A DNA stretch of 64,000 nt from Roseateles sp. GTDB taxonomy: Bacteria; Pseudomonadota; Gammaproteobacteria; Burkholderiales; Burkholderiaceae_C. Below are positions 63,825-64,000 of this stretch, in pieces. Made by a program: the position numbers and the translations under genes. The stretch's first letter is position 1. Every line of letters starts with the position of its first letter. Location of the stretch: the NCBI GenBank assembly GCA_019234295.1, contig JAFALK010000034.1, forward strand, positions 1 to 64,000. The letters run 5' to 3'. A model generated the notes under the pieces. That model did not search any database. It was not told where the DNA came from and saw only the letters and a list, made by a program, of their open reading frames with translations.

Positions 63825-64000
63825 CTACTTTTTGCAGCTTGTCGGCCCGCGACGCACCGATGGGGCGTCCCTGAGGGTCTCGCCCATCTCCTCGCCCATC
63901 TCCTCGCCCATCTGACCGAACTCCACGCGTCCACCCAGCGGGAGTTGCCGCACTTGCGTGCATAGATCAGTCCACTGGCGACCCGTCGCACACTGTCGGG
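63825..64000 (-). CDS. Possible 3' end of a gene running out of the window
   Basis: On the minus strand one frame is open from the window edge to a TAG at 63827-63825 (58 codons). It reads TDLCTQVRQLPLGGRVEFGQ, then a GEEM repeat, and ends APSVRRGPTSCKK. The family is not recognised. No start can be seen and another frame is also open, so this is a weak call. Confidence 0.25.
   Translation of the reverse strand, partial: RQCATGRQWTDLCTQVRQLPLGGRVEFGQMGEEMGEEMGETLRDAPSVRRGPTSCKK
63881..63914. repeat. 12-base tandem repeat, 2.8 copies
   Basis: The unit CGCCCATCTCCT occurs at 63881-63892 and 63893-63904 with a partial third copy to 63914. In the minus-strand frame that is open here it encodes Gly-Glu-Glu-Met repeats, so copy changes would be in frame. 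Confidence 0.8.

Overview
The window looks like a piece of a high-GC betaproteobacterial chromosome, most likely order Burkholderiales. Supporting signs are the dnaX-ybaB-recR block, the gloB/yafS/rnhA block, a yicC-kinase-phosphatase-rph-rdgB-hemW block, serS next to tRNA-Ser, and strongly GC-biased third codon positions. There is no phage, complete insertion sequence, CRISPR array or replication origin. Genes are dense and many neighbours overlap by the 4-nt ATGA pattern, so most of the window is organised in translationally coupled operons.

Layout. 0.5-6.8 kb (minus): a two-component system (receiver-histidine kinase plus NarL-type regulator) followed by an adaptor, an ATPase and two FtsX/MacB-type permeases, probably one regulated export or envelope system. 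7.1-10.7 kb (plus): a chemotaxis operon with a short CheZ-like protein, cheY, cheA and cheW, closed by a clear terminator. 11-16 kb: a large FtsX-type permease coupled to a MmcQ/YjbR protein, then an FMN alpha-hydroxy-acid dehydrogenase. 15-20 kb (minus): three exported hydrolases in a row (M20 peptidase, S46 dipeptidyl peptidase, beta-lactamase-fold protein). 20-26.7 kb: flavin reductase, deaminase, rnhA, yafS, gloB, mltD, MAPEG protein, recR, ybaB. 26.7-33.5 kb: dnaX, gluQ, a tandem FKBP protein, MgtC-like and PilZ proteins, a 1-Cys peroxiredoxin and a DUF4349 protein.

33.6-38.4 kb (minus): the most unusual locus, a three-gene operon of kleisin-like, MukE-like and SMC-like ATPase proteins. 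Order and sizes match the JetA-JetB-JetC part of Wadjet or an MksFEB condensin, but no JetD/MksG nuclease is present. 38.5-44.8 kb: extradiol dioxygenase, NTF2-like protein, katG with an OxyR-like operator half, DUF938 protein, a second M20 peptidase and a small membrane coiled-coil protein.

44.8-47.3 kb: a signalling patch with a pseudo-receiver, a GAF-only protein, a decayed response regulator and a kinase that has lost its sensor and dimerisation domains. 47.5-50.4 kb (minus): fkpB-ispH, then serS with tRNA-Ser(CGA) and a strong terminator. 50.5-53.6 kb: radC carrying an internal deletion that removes its catalytic motif, an Smr-domain gene, an unrecognised 370-aa protein and a TonB-like protein. 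53.6-58.3 kb: a GGDEF cyclase-FlhG-truncated globin operon, divergent from cheR-cheD-cheB. 58.3-63.8 kb: hemW-rdgB-rph-PP2C phosphatase-Ser/Thr kinase (minus), divergent from yicC.

Functional picture: chemotaxis and motility control is split between 7-10 kb and 54-58 kb, with no chemoreceptor in between. Housekeeping DNA, tRNA and cofactor genes fill the spaces. All family assignments come from motif reading only; no search was run.
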